Shown: positions 1 through 8,917, numbered from the stretch's first letter. The stretch is DNA of 64,000 nt from Methanoculleus caldifontis (GCF_032842345.1 NZ_WBKO01000001.1:186001-250000), one strand, 5' to 3'. Numbers and translations: made by a program. Notes: generated by a model from the sequence alone, not told the origin.

Positions 1-1076
1 AGATAACCGTTCCAGCCGTCGCGGATCTGGAGCGGTATGCCGCCGACGTCCCCGGCGACGACGGGCTTTCCTTTCCAGAGCGCTTCCGTCACCGTCAGCC
101 CGAACCCCTCTTTTATGGACTTCTGGATGATCACGTCCGAAGCCCGCTGAAGCGCGTTGATCTCCCGGTGGCTGTCGGGCGGGAGGTCGAGGACGTGGAT
201 ATCGGGGTCGTCCTCGGCCGCCCCGCGGACCTCGCGCAGGACGAGGTAACACTCGGGGTCGTCGCAAGCCCGCCCGCCGACGAGGACGAGCTGGCAGGGG
301 GTCTTCTGCCGGACCCTCCGGAACGCCTGGATAACCCCGACCGGGTCCTTGAAGACGTCGTAGCGGGAGACCTGGGTGACGATCGGCTTCTCCGGGTCGA
401 TGCCGTATTTGTTCAGGACGGCGTCGATCTCGCTCGCCGGGAGGTCGCGGTTCTTCTCGGACAAGGGGTCGATGAAGGGCGGGATGATGAAACTCGGGAC
501 GTTCCAGAGGGGGAGGTACTGGAAACTCGAGAAGATGCTTGCGTGGTACTTCTCGACCAGCCTTCGCAGGATGTTCCCGATGCTGCCCGCGGTCGCGGTG
601 GGGACCGTCTCCAGCTGGACGTGGCACCGCCAGAGCAGCCGTTTTCGCTCGCGCTCCTTTGCGGTCAGGAACTCGACCAGGCCGAGCGGCTGGGGGTCGT
701 GGACGGTCACGACGTCGCAATCGTCCTCGATCAGCCCCTCGTTCTGCCGCTGGGCCTCCCAGTAGGTCTCGACCATCTCGGATGAGAACCCGTCACGGCC
801 CTGGAGGAAGTTGTGGAGGGTCTTTGTGACCTCAAAGAACGGGGGCCCGGCCTCCATGACGCTCCAGGTCGTCTCAAGACCGAGCGCGTTCAGGAACGGC
901 ACGTAGGAGATCAGGATCTCCGCCACGCCCCCCCCGTGGCGGGTCGAGTTGATCTCCTGCATCCGGACGCCCGATAGGCGGCCGGCCATCTCCTCGAGTG
1001 CCAGGAATTGCTCCGCTCCCATAATCTGTCGGTATTCCCTGAGCGAGGGCAGACCGGGGAGATCCGTCACGATCAT
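1..1076 (-). CDS. treT: Trehalose synthase, TreT-type glycosyltransferase (GT4), 3' end cut by window edge
   Basis: The first 358 residues of a retaining glycosyltransferase are present and the gene runs off the left edge. The N-terminus carries the TreT signature: a region beginning LREYR near residue 12, then INSTRHGGGVAEI near residue 42, then EVTKTLHNFLQG. Downstream are a Rossmann GT4 C-terminal domain with VSRYDVFKDP and the donor-site segment KEGFGLTVTEALWKGKPV, followed by GGIPLQI. TreT enzymes make trehalose from a nucleotide-sugar glucose donor and glucose; trehalose is a compatible solute in several archaea. The start at 1076 is the ATG just before the conserved N-terminus. Substrate direction cannot be read from sequence. 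Confidence 0.85.
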   Translation of the reverse strand, partial: MIVTDLPGLPSLREYRQIMGAEQFLALEEMAGRLSGVRMQEINSTRHGGGVAEILISYVPFLNALGLETTWSVMEAGPPFFEVTKTLHNFLQGRDGFSSEMVETYWEAQRQNEGLIEDDCDVVTVHDPQPLGLVEFLTAKERERKRLLWRCHVQLETVPTATAGSIGNILRRLVEKYHASIFSSFQYLPLWNVPSFIIPPFIDPLSEKNRDLPASEIDAVLNKYGIDPEKPIVTQVSRYDVFKDPVGVIQAFRRVRQKTPCQLVLVGGRACDDPECYLVLREVRGAAEDDPDIHVLDLPPDSHREINALQRASDVIIQKSIKEGFGLTVTEALWKGKPVVAGDVGGIPLQIRDGWNGY

Positions 1077-1182
1077 AAGGGTCTCACTGCCCGTGATACG
1101 CCTTCGGCTGATAAAATGCCTTTCGGTGGGGAGCGTGCGGCCCCGGTAACCGGGTGCCGGCGGGATATGCTCCTAAAAGGGG

Positions 1183-1611
1183 TTACCCGCTTCGGATCTG
1201 CGGCGTATGACGGGTGCTGTCGTTCCCCGTACGGGAAGAGGCATCCCTGGGGAGGACTCTCTCCAGTGCCGTCTTTAACTCGGCAAGCGAGATGGGCTTC
1301 TCCAGGACACCGACGATATCGTTCGCATACCGGGAATACTCCTCCGGCCAGACGTGCTTTGCGGTAAAGAGCAGCACCGGGATATCCCTGAGCTCCTCGC
1401 TCCTCTTCAGTTCTTCAAGGAACTGCCAGCCGTCGATAGGCGACATCATCACATCCAGGATGATGAGCGCAGGTTTCTCTTTCTTGATCGCCCGGAGAGC
1501 GTCCCACCCGTTGTGGACCAGGAGCGGTTCGCGGTCGATCTTCTTGAGCAGCAGTTCCATTACTTCCAGCGTCGGCAGGTCGTCGTCGACGACCATGATC
1601 TTGTTTCCCAC
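1183..1611 (-). CDS. CheY-like response regulator (receiver domain only)
   Basis: A 142-residue single-domain receiver. The acidic pocket is at D9/D10, the phosphoacceptor is D53 (in LDVMM), the switch Thr is T83 and the conserved Lys is K105 (EKP). There is no output domain, so it probably acts by protein contact or in a phosphorelay. The last ~20 residues are a polar tail. It lies 3 bases downstream of the histidine kinase at 1615-3414 on the same strand, so the two very likely form a cognate pair in one operon. Confidence 0.9.
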   Translation of the reverse strand: MGNKIMVVDDDLPTLEVMELLLKKIDREPLLVHNGWDALRAIKKEKPALIILDVMMSPIDGWQFLEELKRSEELRDIPVLLFTAKHVWPEEYSRYANDIVGVLEKPISLAELKTALERVLPRDASSRTGNDSTRHTPQIRSG

Positions 1612-1614
1612 AGT

Positions 1615-3414
1615 TTATACCTCCCTTGGTATCCTGATGGTGAACGTGCTTCCCTCGCCCACCACACTCGTCACGGTAATCTCCCCGCCGTGCAAACGGG
1701 CATATTTGTTCGCGATCGAGAGTCCCAGCCCGATACGCCAGCCGTTGCGGTTCGGCTGCCCGGCGCCCCCGATAGAGAACGACCCGAAGATCGATGCGAT
1801 GCGATCTGCGGGGATACCGATGCCATTATCGCACACCATGATATAATGGTTCTGGTTTGATTCCGCATAGCGGATCCATACTTTCCTTGGCGGGTCATTA
1901 TACTTAACCGCATTCGATACCAGACATTCCACCGCCAGGCGCAGCCGGCCGCCATCCCCCCAGATGCAGGCGTTCTCGGGGATTTCATTGCTTATCTCAG
2001 TCTCGAGGCCGTATTCGCCGGAGGAGATGACGGAGTCGACGAGTTGACGGACGGATATATCCTGGACGGTCAGGTCGGCATCGTCCTTCGCGAGCAGGCT
2101 CAACTCGACCATCCTCTCCACCACCGCCCGCTCCTGCCTCGCACACGCAAGGCAGGTCGAAAGGAGTTTCTCCGTCTCTCCGTTGATGCCGGAGTAGGCG
2201 GGATCCTCCACGATCATCTGGAGGTAGCCGATGAGCGGCTGCAACGGTGTGCGCAGCTCGTGGGACAGGGTGGCGACGAGCCCCTTCCACTGGTCGATCT
2301 CCCAGGCCATCTGCCTGCAGGCGAGCCTCTGCCGCCGGATCTCGGTCGTGTCGCGCGCCGAGCCGGCGACCCCGATGAAGCTGCCGTCCGCCCCGTGGTA
2401 GGGAGCGATCATGACCGAGAAGATGTGAAGGGCGCCTCCGATCTCCAGGTCGAGATCGTAGCGGACGGTCTTCTGCTCGTCGACCACCTTCCGGACCCAT
2501 GCAGCGTGCCGGGCCGCAAGGTCGCCGGGAAGAAGGGCTTCCGCACCCCGCCCGATCAGGTCGTCGGGTGAGATCCCGTAATCGGGAGCGCGCAGCCACG
2601 AGAAGTGGAGGATGCGGCCTTCAGCGTCCTGGACGAAGAAGATGTCGTTCGACTGCTGGATGAGCTGCAGCAGGCGTTCGTTCGACCTGACCAGGTCCGT
2701 GTTCCCGTCCCGGAGATTGCCTGCATCCACGATGGTGCATTCGTAGAGATTCTCCGGAACCAGCGCCCGGCCGGAGAGGAGGACTGCCCGGAGATCGCCG
2801 TTCTGCGCACGGAGCGTCGCCTCCATGCTTCCGATGTAACTCTCCCGCTTCATGCTCTCGACGAACCGCGTCCTGCCGCCCTCGTCCGCCCAGAGCCTCT
2901 CCGCCGGAACCCCGACAAGGTTCTGCGGGGCGTAGCCGAGGATCTCGGCGCACCGTGGGCTCGCACAGAGCAGCCGAAGGGTCTGCGGGTCGCAGAGAAA
3001 CTTTGCGTCGTGGGTCTCTGCAAGGATCTCCCGGCATCGCGAGTCGACCAGGCCGCGGGTGCCCGGCGTAAAGAGGACCGTGGCCCCAAAGACCCAGAGG
3101 AAAAGCGTTGCGTGGAGCCCCGTCATCACCGGGTCGACGGCGAAGCCCAGGGTCGAGACGTAGGTCAGGATGAGCAGGAACCCGGCGACCAGGAGTGCGG
3201 TCACCCGGAACCCCTGGCGGGGGAACCAGATGGCGACAAGGAGGATGGGGATGCAGTAGGTGAGGGGGCAGATAAGGTGAACGTCAGCCGGTGCAGCTGC
3301 CGTCAGCATGAGCGAGACCGCCGAGAACGACACGATGACGATCATCCTGACAACGTCGGTCCCGGTAAAGAGATCCTCCCGGAAACAGCTCGCACGACAC
3401 CGGTTTGGGGACAT
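1615..3414 (-). CDS. Membrane-bound PAS-domain sensor histidine kinase
   Basis: A 599-residue kinase. Roughly four hydrophobic segments fill residues 24-117, then a PAS-like domain (about 128-232), a second PAS (about 245-360), a HisKA dimerisation domain with phosphoacceptor H385 in SHELRTPLQP, and a HATPase domain with N box (SNAVKYND), G1 box (DNGIGIP) and G2 box (GLGLSIANKY). All catalytic boxes look intact. The signal sensed is unknown; a small unconserved membrane region plus PAS domains is common in Methanomicrobiales. The ATG at 3414 has no clear Shine-Dalgarno but sits about 30 bases from a TATA-like box, so the message may be leaderless; M24 is an alternative start. Probable operon with the receiver protein downstream. 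Confidence 0.88.
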   Translation of the reverse strand: MSPNRCRASCFREDLFTGTDVVRMIVIVSFSAVSLMLTAAAPADVHLICPLTYCIPILLVAIWFPRQGFRVTALLVAGFLLILTYVSTLGFAVDPVMTGLHATLFLWVFGATVLFTPGTRGLVDSRCREILAETHDAKFLCDPQTLRLLCASPRCAEILGYAPQNLVGVPAERLWADEGGRTRFVESMKRESYIGSMEATLRAQNGDLRAVLLSGRALVPENLYECTIVDAGNLRDGNTDLVRSNERLLQLIQQSNDIFFVQDAEGRILHFSWLRAPDYGISPDDLIGRGAEALLPGDLAARHAAWVRKVVDEQKTVRYDLDLEIGGALHIFSVMIAPYHGADGSFIGVAGSARDTTEIRRQRLACRQMAWEIDQWKGLVATLSHELRTPLQPLIGYLQMIVEDPAYSGINGETEKLLSTCLACARQERAVVERMVELSLLAKDDADLTVQDISVRQLVDSVISSGEYGLETEISNEIPENACIWGDGGRLRLAVECLVSNAVKYNDPPRKVWIRYAESNQNHYIMVCDNGIGIPADRIASIFGSFSIGGAGQPNRNGWRIGLGLSIANKYARLHGGEITVTSVVGEGSTFTIRIPREV

Positions 3415-3443
3415 AGACGATACAGAGAGTTATCCGGTGGGCC

Positions 3444-3452
3444 TATATATGC
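3444..3452 (-). promoter_or_regulatory. TATA box of the histidine kinase at 1615-3414
   Basis: On the minus strand the sequence reads GCATATATA, about 30 bases upstream of the ATG at 3414. The spacing fits a leaderless or very short-leader archaeal transcript. Confidence 0.5.
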
Positions 3453-3602
3453 TATTCGGAATTCTGCGACGCAAGATAGAGAATATTTCCAGAAACTCAA
3501 CAAAAATAGCCCATGTCCGGGGGTTCGCGACAGATATTTTCCCCCGCCCCCGATGGGAGTCCGGAACCGCAGCAGACGCCCGTAGCGCCTCCGGGAGGAG
3601 AG

Positions 3603-3611
3603 CATATATTA
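3603..3611 (+). promoter_or_regulatory. TATA box of the riboflavin-pathway reductase gene
   Basis: CATATATTA lies about 27 bases before the ATG at 3635, and no ribosome binding site is visible next to that ATG. This is the arrangement expected of a leaderless message. Confidence 0.5.
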
Positions 3612-3634
3612 CGATCGCCGCATAACCCTGAAAT

Positions 3635-4315
3635 ATGCGCCCGTTTGTCTTCGTCAACATCGCCATGAGCGCGGACGGAAAGATCTCAACGAGGGAGCGG
3701 CGGCAGGTGCGAATATCCGGCAAGGAGGATTTCTCCCGGGTGGACCGGATCAAGGCGGAGAGCGACGCCATCATGGTCGGCATCGGGACCGTGCTCGCCG
3801 ATAACCCCTCGCTCACCGTCAAGTCGCCGGACCTCAGGGCCGAACGGAGAGCGGCAGGCAGGGACGAGCATCCCATCAGAGTCGTGGTGGATAGCCGGGG
3901 AAGGATTCCTCTGGACTCGGATATCCTCCATAAGGGGACCGGGAGGCGGATCGTCGCCGTCTCAAAGCAGGCGCCGCCCGAGAAGCTCGAGGCCCTCGAA
4001 GAGTACGCGACGGTCATCGTCGCCGGCGAGGAGACCGTCGACCTCACGGCGCTCCTTGAGGAGTTGCACCGCCGGGGCGTCGGGCGCCTGATGGTCGAGG
4101 GAGGGGGAACCCTGATCGGTGCGCTCTTTGCCCGCGGGCTCGTCGACGAGCTCCAGACGTTCGTCGGCAACATCGTCATCGGCGGAGAGGACGCCCCCAC
4201 GCCGGCCGACGGCCCCGGTCTCCTCCGGGAGGAGGATTTCCCGCGTCTCCGCCTCACCGAGGCCGTCCGCCTCGACGAGGGGCTCCTCATACGATGGGGC
4301 GTGGAGAAGAGATAG
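3635..4315 (+). CDS. 2,5-diamino-6-(ribosylamino)-4(3H)-pyrimidinone 5'-phosphate reductase
   Basis: A 226-residue RibD-C/dihydrofolate-reductase-fold protein, standalone as usual in archaea (the deaminase domain is separate). It should reduce the ribosyl side chain of the pyrimidinone intermediate with NAD(P)H in riboflavin and F420/FAD precursor synthesis. Visible motifs are the N-terminal MSADGKI (11-17), DAIMVGIGTVLADNPSLT (44-61) and the nucleotide-binding VEGGGTL (154-160). Length matches the archaeal family (about 220). It is monocistronic, divergent from the kinase at 1615-3414. Confidence 0.92.
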   Translation: MRPFVFVNIAMSADGKISTRERRQVRISGKEDFSRVDRIKAESDAIMVGIGTVLADNPSLTVKSPDLRAERRAAGRDEHPIRVVVDSRGRIPLDSDILHKGTGRRIVAVSKQAPPEKLEALEEYATVIVAGEETVDLTALLEELHRRGVGRLMVEGGGTLIGALFARGLVDELQTFVGNIVIGGEDAPTPADGPGLLREEDFPRLRLTEAVRLDEGLLIRWGVEKR

Positions 4316-4361
4316 CCGGGGTAAACCCGGCAAATTACGACTTTTCTGAAAAATAGTGAAG

Positions 4362-4826
4362 TTACGGAACTTTCACAATTCGGTCTACAACCTTGTACGA
4401 ACCTCCCGTGACGAAGGCAACGGTTATCTCAACGCGGTTCTCTCCTTTTGCGTTGTTGACGGTGAACTCTTCTCTGGTGATCGGCTGCATCGGGCTGGTG
4501 ACAACCTCACCGTTTGCCTTGGTGACGCGCAGATCGATGCCCGTTACGTAACTCTGGCCGGCACCGCCAACGAAGGTGATGGTGAGATCGCTTGTAACCC
4601 TTGAGGGGTAGTTCTCGGTGATCTGGAACTCAACCTCTTTTCCCGGCGGCGCCGTCTGTGTCGGGCCGGGAGTCAGCGAGGCCGGCGTCGCGGGAACAGG
4701 CGTCGCCGTAACCGTCGGAGTCTGTGTCGCGGACGGGCCGGGCGTCTCGCTGGTGCCGGTACAGGCTGCACAGAGCGAACACGCAATCAGCAGCACGATG
4801 AGAGAAGACAGTAACCTGAAGTTCAT
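4362..4826 (-). CDS. Predicted lipoprotein with Thr/Pro-rich linker, function unknown
   Basis: A 154-residue secreted protein. The N-terminus is a signal peptide with a lipobox-like CSLCAACTG, suggesting lipid attachment near residue 22. Residues ~24-62 are a Ser/Thr/Pro-rich linker typical of archaeal surface proteins. The C-terminal ~90 residues look like a compact beta-rich domain with no family I recognise. A strong Shine-Dalgarno (GGAGG, 4830-4834) fixes the ATG at 4826. It is a single gene between two convergent or divergent neighbours. Confidence 0.75.
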   Translation of the reverse strand: MNFRLLSSLIVLLIACSLCAACTGTSETPGPSATQTPTVTATPVPATPASLTPGPTQTAPPGKEVEFQITENYPSRVTSDLTITFVGGAGQSYVTGIDLRVTKANGEVVTSPMQPITREEFTVNNAKGENRVEITVAFVTGGSYKVVDRIVKVP

Positions 4827-4892
4827 AAACCTCCATGTACACGAAGATATTTTACCCTTTCGCCGTGTCCGCGAGATACCGGGAATGCAGCG

Positions 4893-4902
4893 ATATAAAT
4901 AC
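4893..4902 (-). promoter_or_regulatory. TATA box of the lipoprotein gene
   Basis: The minus strand reads GTATTTATAT here, about 67-76 bases before the ATG at 4826. With a TSS about 25 bases downstream this leaves a ~45-base leader that includes the GGAGG ribosome binding site. Confidence 0.4.
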
Positions 4903-5017
4903 CGGGTTCCGCCGCAGTATCGAGACCGGAACGAAAAGCCGGGTTAAACCAAGCGAATAAAAATCCGGGCCAGAAGATAGCAGGAAATAGAGCGGGGCAG
5001 AAGGCTTACAAATACAC

Positions 5018-5027
5018 AATATTTATG
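5018..5027 (+). promoter_or_regulatory. TATA box and SD of the glutamate synthase gene
   Basis: CAATATTTAT at 5018-5027 is followed by GAGGT at 5061-5065, six bases before the ATG at 5072. The expected transcript has a short leader of ~27 bases. Confidence 0.45.
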
Positions 5028-5071
5028 ACTGCGAGAAGGAAACTTCTATCTATACCCATAGAGGTACAAGC

Positions 5072-6661
5072 ATGAATCTTAAACGACCCAACGCTAACGA
5101 AGCAACAGGAACGACCAACCGTTCCCGGGACGTCGTGCCCATGTCGGGCATCTGCACCCGCTGCGTGGACGGCTGCAAGGGGTCCTGTGAGATCTGGCTC
5201 TCTTCCTTCCGTGGCAGAGAAGTTCTCTACCCCGGCCCGTTCGGCGAGATCACCGCCGGAGCCGACAAGGACTACCCGATCGATTACTCGCACTTAAACA
5301 TCCAGGGATACGCACAGGGCGCCAAGGGGCTGCCCGAGGGCGTCGAGGCAAACCCCGACACCGCGGTATTCTCCGAAGTGGATACCACGACCGAGTACGG
5401 ATGGGACATCAAGGTCCCGTTGCGGGTCCCCATCTTCACCGGAGCGCTCGGCTCGACCGAGATCGCCCGGGCCAACTGGGAGCACTTCGCGATCGGAGCC
5501 GCCATAGCGGGGATCACCCTCGTCTGCGGTGAGAACGTCTGCGGCGTCGACCCGAAGCTGGAGCTCGACCACAACGGCAAGGTCAGCAAGTCCCCCGAGA
5601 TGGACCGCCGGATCGAGACCTACCGGAGGTTCCATGACAGTTACGGCGAACTCCTGGTGCAGCTGAATGTGGAGGACACGCGGCTTGGAACCGCGGAGTA
5701 TGTCTCCTCGAAGCACAACCTGGAGACCATCGAGCTGAAGTGGGGTCAGGGCGCAAAGTGCATCGGCGGCGAGATCAAGGTCAACACTCTCGACCGGGCA
5801 AACCAGCTCAAGAACCGTGGCTACATCGTCCTCCCGGACCCGAGATCCACCGAGGTCCAGGCAGCCTTCAAGGACGGTGCCATCAAGGAGTTCGAGCGGC
5901 ACTCCCGCCTCGGCTTCGTCACCCGTGAAGGGTTCCTTGACGAAGTCGACCGGCTCCGCGACATCGGGTTCAAGCGGGTCACCCTCAAGACCGGCGCCTA
6001 CTCGGCCGTCGAACTCGCGATGGCAATGCGCTACAGCGCCGAAGCCAAGATCGACCTCCTCACCATCGACGGCGCCCCCGGCGGCACGGGCATGAGCCCC
6101 TGGCCGATGATGAACGAGTGGGGTATCCCGACGTTCTACATCGAGTCCCTCGCCTACCAGTTCGCCGAGCGGCTGAAGGCACGGGGCATCCGCGTCCCGG
6201 ACCTCGCGATCGCGGGCGGGTTCTCCGACGAGGCAAACGCCTTCAAGGCGATCGCCATGGGCAGCCCCTACGTCAAGGCCGTCTGCATGGGCCGCGGCCT
6301 GATGATCCCCGGCATGGTCGGGAAGAACATCCAGAAGTGGCTCGCAAACGGCGAACTCCCCAAGACCGTCTCGAAGTACGGCAGCAGCGTAGAGGAGATC
6401 TTCGTCTGCTACGAGGAGCTCAAGGAGAAGCACCAGGGCCGGATGAACGAGATCCCGCTCGGGGCGCTCGGTATCTACACCTACGCCCAGAAGTTCAGGA
6501 CCGGGCTCCAGCAGGTCATGGCCGGGTCGCGGAACTTCAGCCTCAAGTCGGTCTCCCGGAGCGACCTGATGGCGCTGACCGAAGAGGCGGAAGCGGTCTC
6601 CGGCATCCCCTACGTCATGCGGGCCTACCGCGACGCTGCCGAGTCGATCCTCGACTCCTGA
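5072..6661 (+). CDS. Archaeal-type glutamate synthase, FMN-binding GOGAT domain
   Basis: A 529-residue protein of the stand-alone glutamate synthase (GltB central/FMN domain) family. The TIM-barrel FMN/2-oxoglutarate site is visible in segments such as LTIDGAPGGTGMSPWP (~335) and AIAGGFSDEANAFKAIAMGS. The enzyme would reductively transfer ammonia or glutamine nitrogen to 2-oxoglutarate. No glutaminase domain or small subunit is fused or adjacent, so ammonia and electrons must come from separate proteins. The N-terminus has four cysteines spaced C-x2-C-x3-C-x3-C (C28, C31, C35, C39), suggesting an iron-sulphur or metal site. A Shine-Dalgarno supports the start. Confidence 0.87.
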   Translation: MNLKRPNANEATGTTNRSRDVVPMSGICTRCVDGCKGSCEIWLSSFRGREVLYPGPFGEITAGADKDYPIDYSHLNIQGYAQGAKGLPEGVEANPDTAVFSEVDTTTEYGWDIKVPLRVPIFTGALGSTEIARANWEHFAIGAAIAGITLVCGENVCGVDPKLELDHNGKVSKSPEMDRRIETYRRFHDSYGELLVQLNVEDTRLGTAEYVSSKHNLETIELKWGQGAKCIGGEIKVNTLDRANQLKNRGYIVLPDPRSTEVQAAFKDGAIKEFERHSRLGFVTREGFLDEVDRLRDIGFKRVTLKTGAYSAVELAMAMRYSAEAKIDLLTIDGAPGGTGMSPWPMMNEWGIPTFYIESLAYQFAERLKARGIRVPDLAIAGGFSDEANAFKAIAMGSPYVKAVCMGRGLMIPGMVGKNIQKWLANGELPKTVSKYGSSVEEIFVCYEELKEKHQGRMNEIPLGALGIYTYAQKFRTGLQQVMAGSRNFSLKSVSRSDLMALTEEAEAVSGIPYVMRAYRDAAESILDS

Positions 6662-6814
6662 GCACCGGAGCGGTACCGGCAGGGGGAGACCCTCCACCTC
6701 CCCTCACGGCCGTATGCACCGGCCTGACGGGACGGATCGCAGGATAGGAGAAAGCGATCCGGAGTGGAGCGGATCCCCCGGGTCTCTCGTTTTTAAAATT
6801 ATTTCGCATTCTCG

Positions 6815-6827
6815 ATAATATTTAATG
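6815..6827 (+). promoter_or_regulatory. TATA box of the epimerase gene
   Basis: An AT-rich box (ATAATATTTAATG) lies about 33-45 bases before the ATG at 6860. The T-run just upstream at 6790-6795 (CGTTTTT) may end the glutamate synthase transcript. Confidence 0.4.
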
Positions 6828-6859
6828 CGAAGAGCGCCATCAGGTGTGCCTGATATACC

Positions 6860-7993
6860 ATGCAAACGGATACCAATCCGACGCTCCTCATCACCGGGGG
6901 GGCGGGATTCATCGGGTCACATCTTGCCGCAGAGCTGCTGCAGCACGGCTACCGGGTCCGCATCCTCGACAACCTGACGCCGCAGGTGCACGGTCCGGAG
7001 CGGCAGCGACCCGCCCACCTCGACCGGCGGGCTGAAGTCTTCGTCGGCGATATCCGGGACCCGCATCGGTTAGAGGAGGCTCTCGAGGGGGTCGACACGG
7101 TCCTCCACCTCGCGGCGGTCGTCGGTGAGCGTCCGAGCATGTACCGGATCGAGAAGTACATGAGCGTCAACACCACCGGGACCGCCGTCCTGCTGGAGGC
7201 GCTGCTGGAACATCCGGTCGAGCGGCTTATCGTCGCCTCGAGCGCCGCCGTCTACGGGGAGGGGCTCTACAACTCCTACAACGGTATTGTCCACCCGAAG
7301 GTCCGGCGTTCACCCGAACAGACAACAAGAGGGGACTGGGAGCCCCGGGGCCCGGACGGCGAGGTGCTCTATCCCCTCCCGACGCCGGAGACGAAGGAGG
7401 CGTCGCCGCGCTCGATCTACGCACTCTCCAAGCACGACCAGGAAGAGATGTGCAGGATGATCGGCGGGACCTACGGCATCCCGACGACAGTCCTCAGACT
7501 CTTCAACGTCTACGGCCCGTACCAGGGGTACGCCAACCCCTACTCAGGGATGCTGACCGAGTACGCGTCCCGCCTGCTCCAGGGCCTCCCGGTGCGGCTG
7601 CCCGAGGACGGCGGCCAGCAGCGCGATTTCGTGAGCGTCTACGACGCGGCGCGGGCCTTCCGCCTGGCCCTCGAGACCCCGGCCGCCGCCGGGAAGACGC
7701 TCAACATCGGGAGCGGCCGCTCCCACACGCTCCGGACCATCGCGGAACTGTTCGCGACGATGACCCGGCGCCAGCACCTCGCGCCCGAGGTCACGGGGAC
7801 CGGCCGGGTCGGCGGCGTCCGCCACTGCATCGCGGATATCGGCAAGGCCCGCGAGGTGCTCGGCTACGCCCCGGAGGTCCCGCTCGAGGCGGGCCTGCTC
7901 GAACTCACCGCCTGGGTCGAGGCGGAGATCGCACGGCGGCAGAAGGTCCCTTCGCCGGTCAGCGCCACGGTGCCGTCAAGCCTCCGGGTATAA
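6860..7993 (+). CDS. NAD-dependent sugar-nucleotide epimerase/dehydratase (extended SDR)
   Basis: A 377-residue extended short-chain dehydrogenase resembling UDP-glucose 4-epimerases. The NAD-binding GGAGFIG is at 13-19, LHLAA at 82-86, catalytic S128 and the YxxxK pair Y187/K191. RLFNVYGPYQ near residue 213 and GSGRSHTL near 289 are typical of the substrate lobe. It contains an insertion around residues 140-180 before the catalytic Tyr that is longer than in GalE. Likely role is surface glycan or lipid sugar supply. No glycan cluster is adjacent, so the exact sugar is not assignable. Confidence 0.85.
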   Translation: MQTDTNPTLLITGGAGFIGSHLAAELLQHGYRVRILDNLTPQVHGPERQRPAHLDRRAEVFVGDIRDPHRLEEALEGVDTVLHLAAVVGERPSMYRIEKYMSVNTTGTAVLLEALLEHPVERLIVASSAAVYGEGLYNSYNGIVHPKVRRSPEQTTRGDWEPRGPDGEVLYPLPTPETKEASPRSIYALSKHDQEEMCRMIGGTYGIPTTVLRLFNVYGPYQGYANPYSGMLTEYASRLLQGLPVRLPEDGGQQRDFVSVYDAARAFRLALETPAAAGKTLNIGSGRSHTLRTIAELFATMTRRQHLAPEVTGTGRVGGVRHCIADIGKAREVLGYAPEVPLEAGLLELTAWVEAEIARRQKVPSPVSATVPSSLRV

Positions 7994-8012
7994 GGGCTGG
8001 CCGGGGCCCAAC

Positions 8013-8021
8013 CTTTATTTC
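8013..8021 (+). promoter_or_regulatory. TATA-like box before the gene at 8049
   Basis: CTTTATTTC lies 28-36 bases upstream of the ATG at 8049, with no ribosome binding site, consistent with leaderless transcription. Confidence 0.4.
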
Positions 8022-8048
8022 TCCCGGCACGCGTACATTCCCCTGCGC

Positions 8049-8795
8049 ATGCCTCTCAACCTCCGGACCTGGGAAGTGCGGCTCGGGATCGTCCTGGTTG
8101 CCTCGTCGGCGGTCATCTACACCGTGAAGTACCTCGTGCTCGGCGATCCGGAGAACACCTACCACTACATCTTCAACGCGCTCGGCTTTCTGCCGATCAA
8201 CGTCCTCCTGGTCACGCTGATCTTGAACCAGCTCCTGAGCGTCCGGGCAAAGCGCGAGAGGCTTGAGAAACTGAACATGGTGATCGGGACCTTCTTCTCG
8301 GAGGTCGGGACCGGGCTCCTCACCTTCGTCTCTGACCGGGACCCGGGCCTGTCCCGGCTCAGGGAGGAACTCGTCGTGACGGAGGCCTGGACGCCGGAGA
8401 AGTTTTCCGGGGCGCGCGACAGCCTCCGGGGCCACCGTTGCGGCGTCGCCGTCGAGGCCGCGGATCTGGAGGAGCTCTGCCGGTACCTCACGGAGCGGCG
8501 GGGCTTCCTGCTGCGGCTGCTCGAGAACCCTGTCCTCATGGAGCACGAGTCGTTCACCAACCTTCTGCGAGCGGTCTTCCACCTGACCGAGGAGCTCGAA
8601 CGCCGGGGGGACTTTGCCGGGCTCCCGGAGAGCGATCTCCGGCACCTCGCCGGGGACGTCGAGCGGGTCTACGGCCTGCTCGTCAGGGAGTGGCTCGCCT
8701 ACATGGAGTACCTCCAGCGTAACTACCCGTACCTCTTCTCGCTCGCGATACGGACGAACCCGTTCAACAAGACGGCGTCGCCGATCGTGCGCTGA
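8049..8795 (+). CDS. Conserved hypothetical protein with two N-terminal membrane segments
   Basis: A 248-residue protein I cannot assign. Two hydrophobic segments occupy about residues 12-28 and 40-62, followed by a charged, largely helical cytoplasmic region rich in Leu, Glu and Arg (coiled-coil-like around 70-90) that ends near residue 248. Similar proteins occur in Methanomicrobiales and nearby lineages as uncharacterised genes. The stop codon abuts repeat element E (8797-8890). It is preceded by a likely leaderless promoter and appears monocistronic. Confidence 0.75.
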   Translation: MPLNLRTWEVRLGIVLVASSAVIYTVKYLVLGDPENTYHYIFNALGFLPINVLLVTLILNQLLSVRAKRERLEKLNMVIGTFFSEVGTGLLTFVSDRDPGLSRLREELVVTEAWTPEKFSGARDSLRGHRCGVAVEAADLEELCRYLTERRGFLLRLLENPVLMEHESFTNLLRAVFHLTEELERRGDFAGLPESDLRHLAGDVERVYGLLVREWLAYMEYLQRNYPYLFSLAIRTNPFNKTASPIVR

Positions 8796-8796
8796 A

Positions 8797-8890
8797 CGAC
8801 GGGCCGGAGGGTGCGATGGCCCGAAGGGCCGGAACATGAGCACCGCTAGGTGCGGGCCCGGAGTTCGAGCACCGTCAGGTGCGAGTTGCG
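8797..8890. repeat. Dispersed GC-rich repeat, GCACC-hairpin family (copy E)
   Basis: This intergenic stretch contains two hairpins of the form GCACC-N4-GGTGC. The second includes the 18-mer GAGCACCGTCAGGTGCGA, which recurs in reverse complement at about 43519-43536. The flanking block of the type GGGCCGGAACA-N-GAGCACCG also recurs in reverse complement at 43638-43670. It is non-coding and lies directly after a stop codon. Confidence 0.7.
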
Positions 8891-8917
8891 GGTAACGACT
8901 GCCCCGGGGTGCATAAC

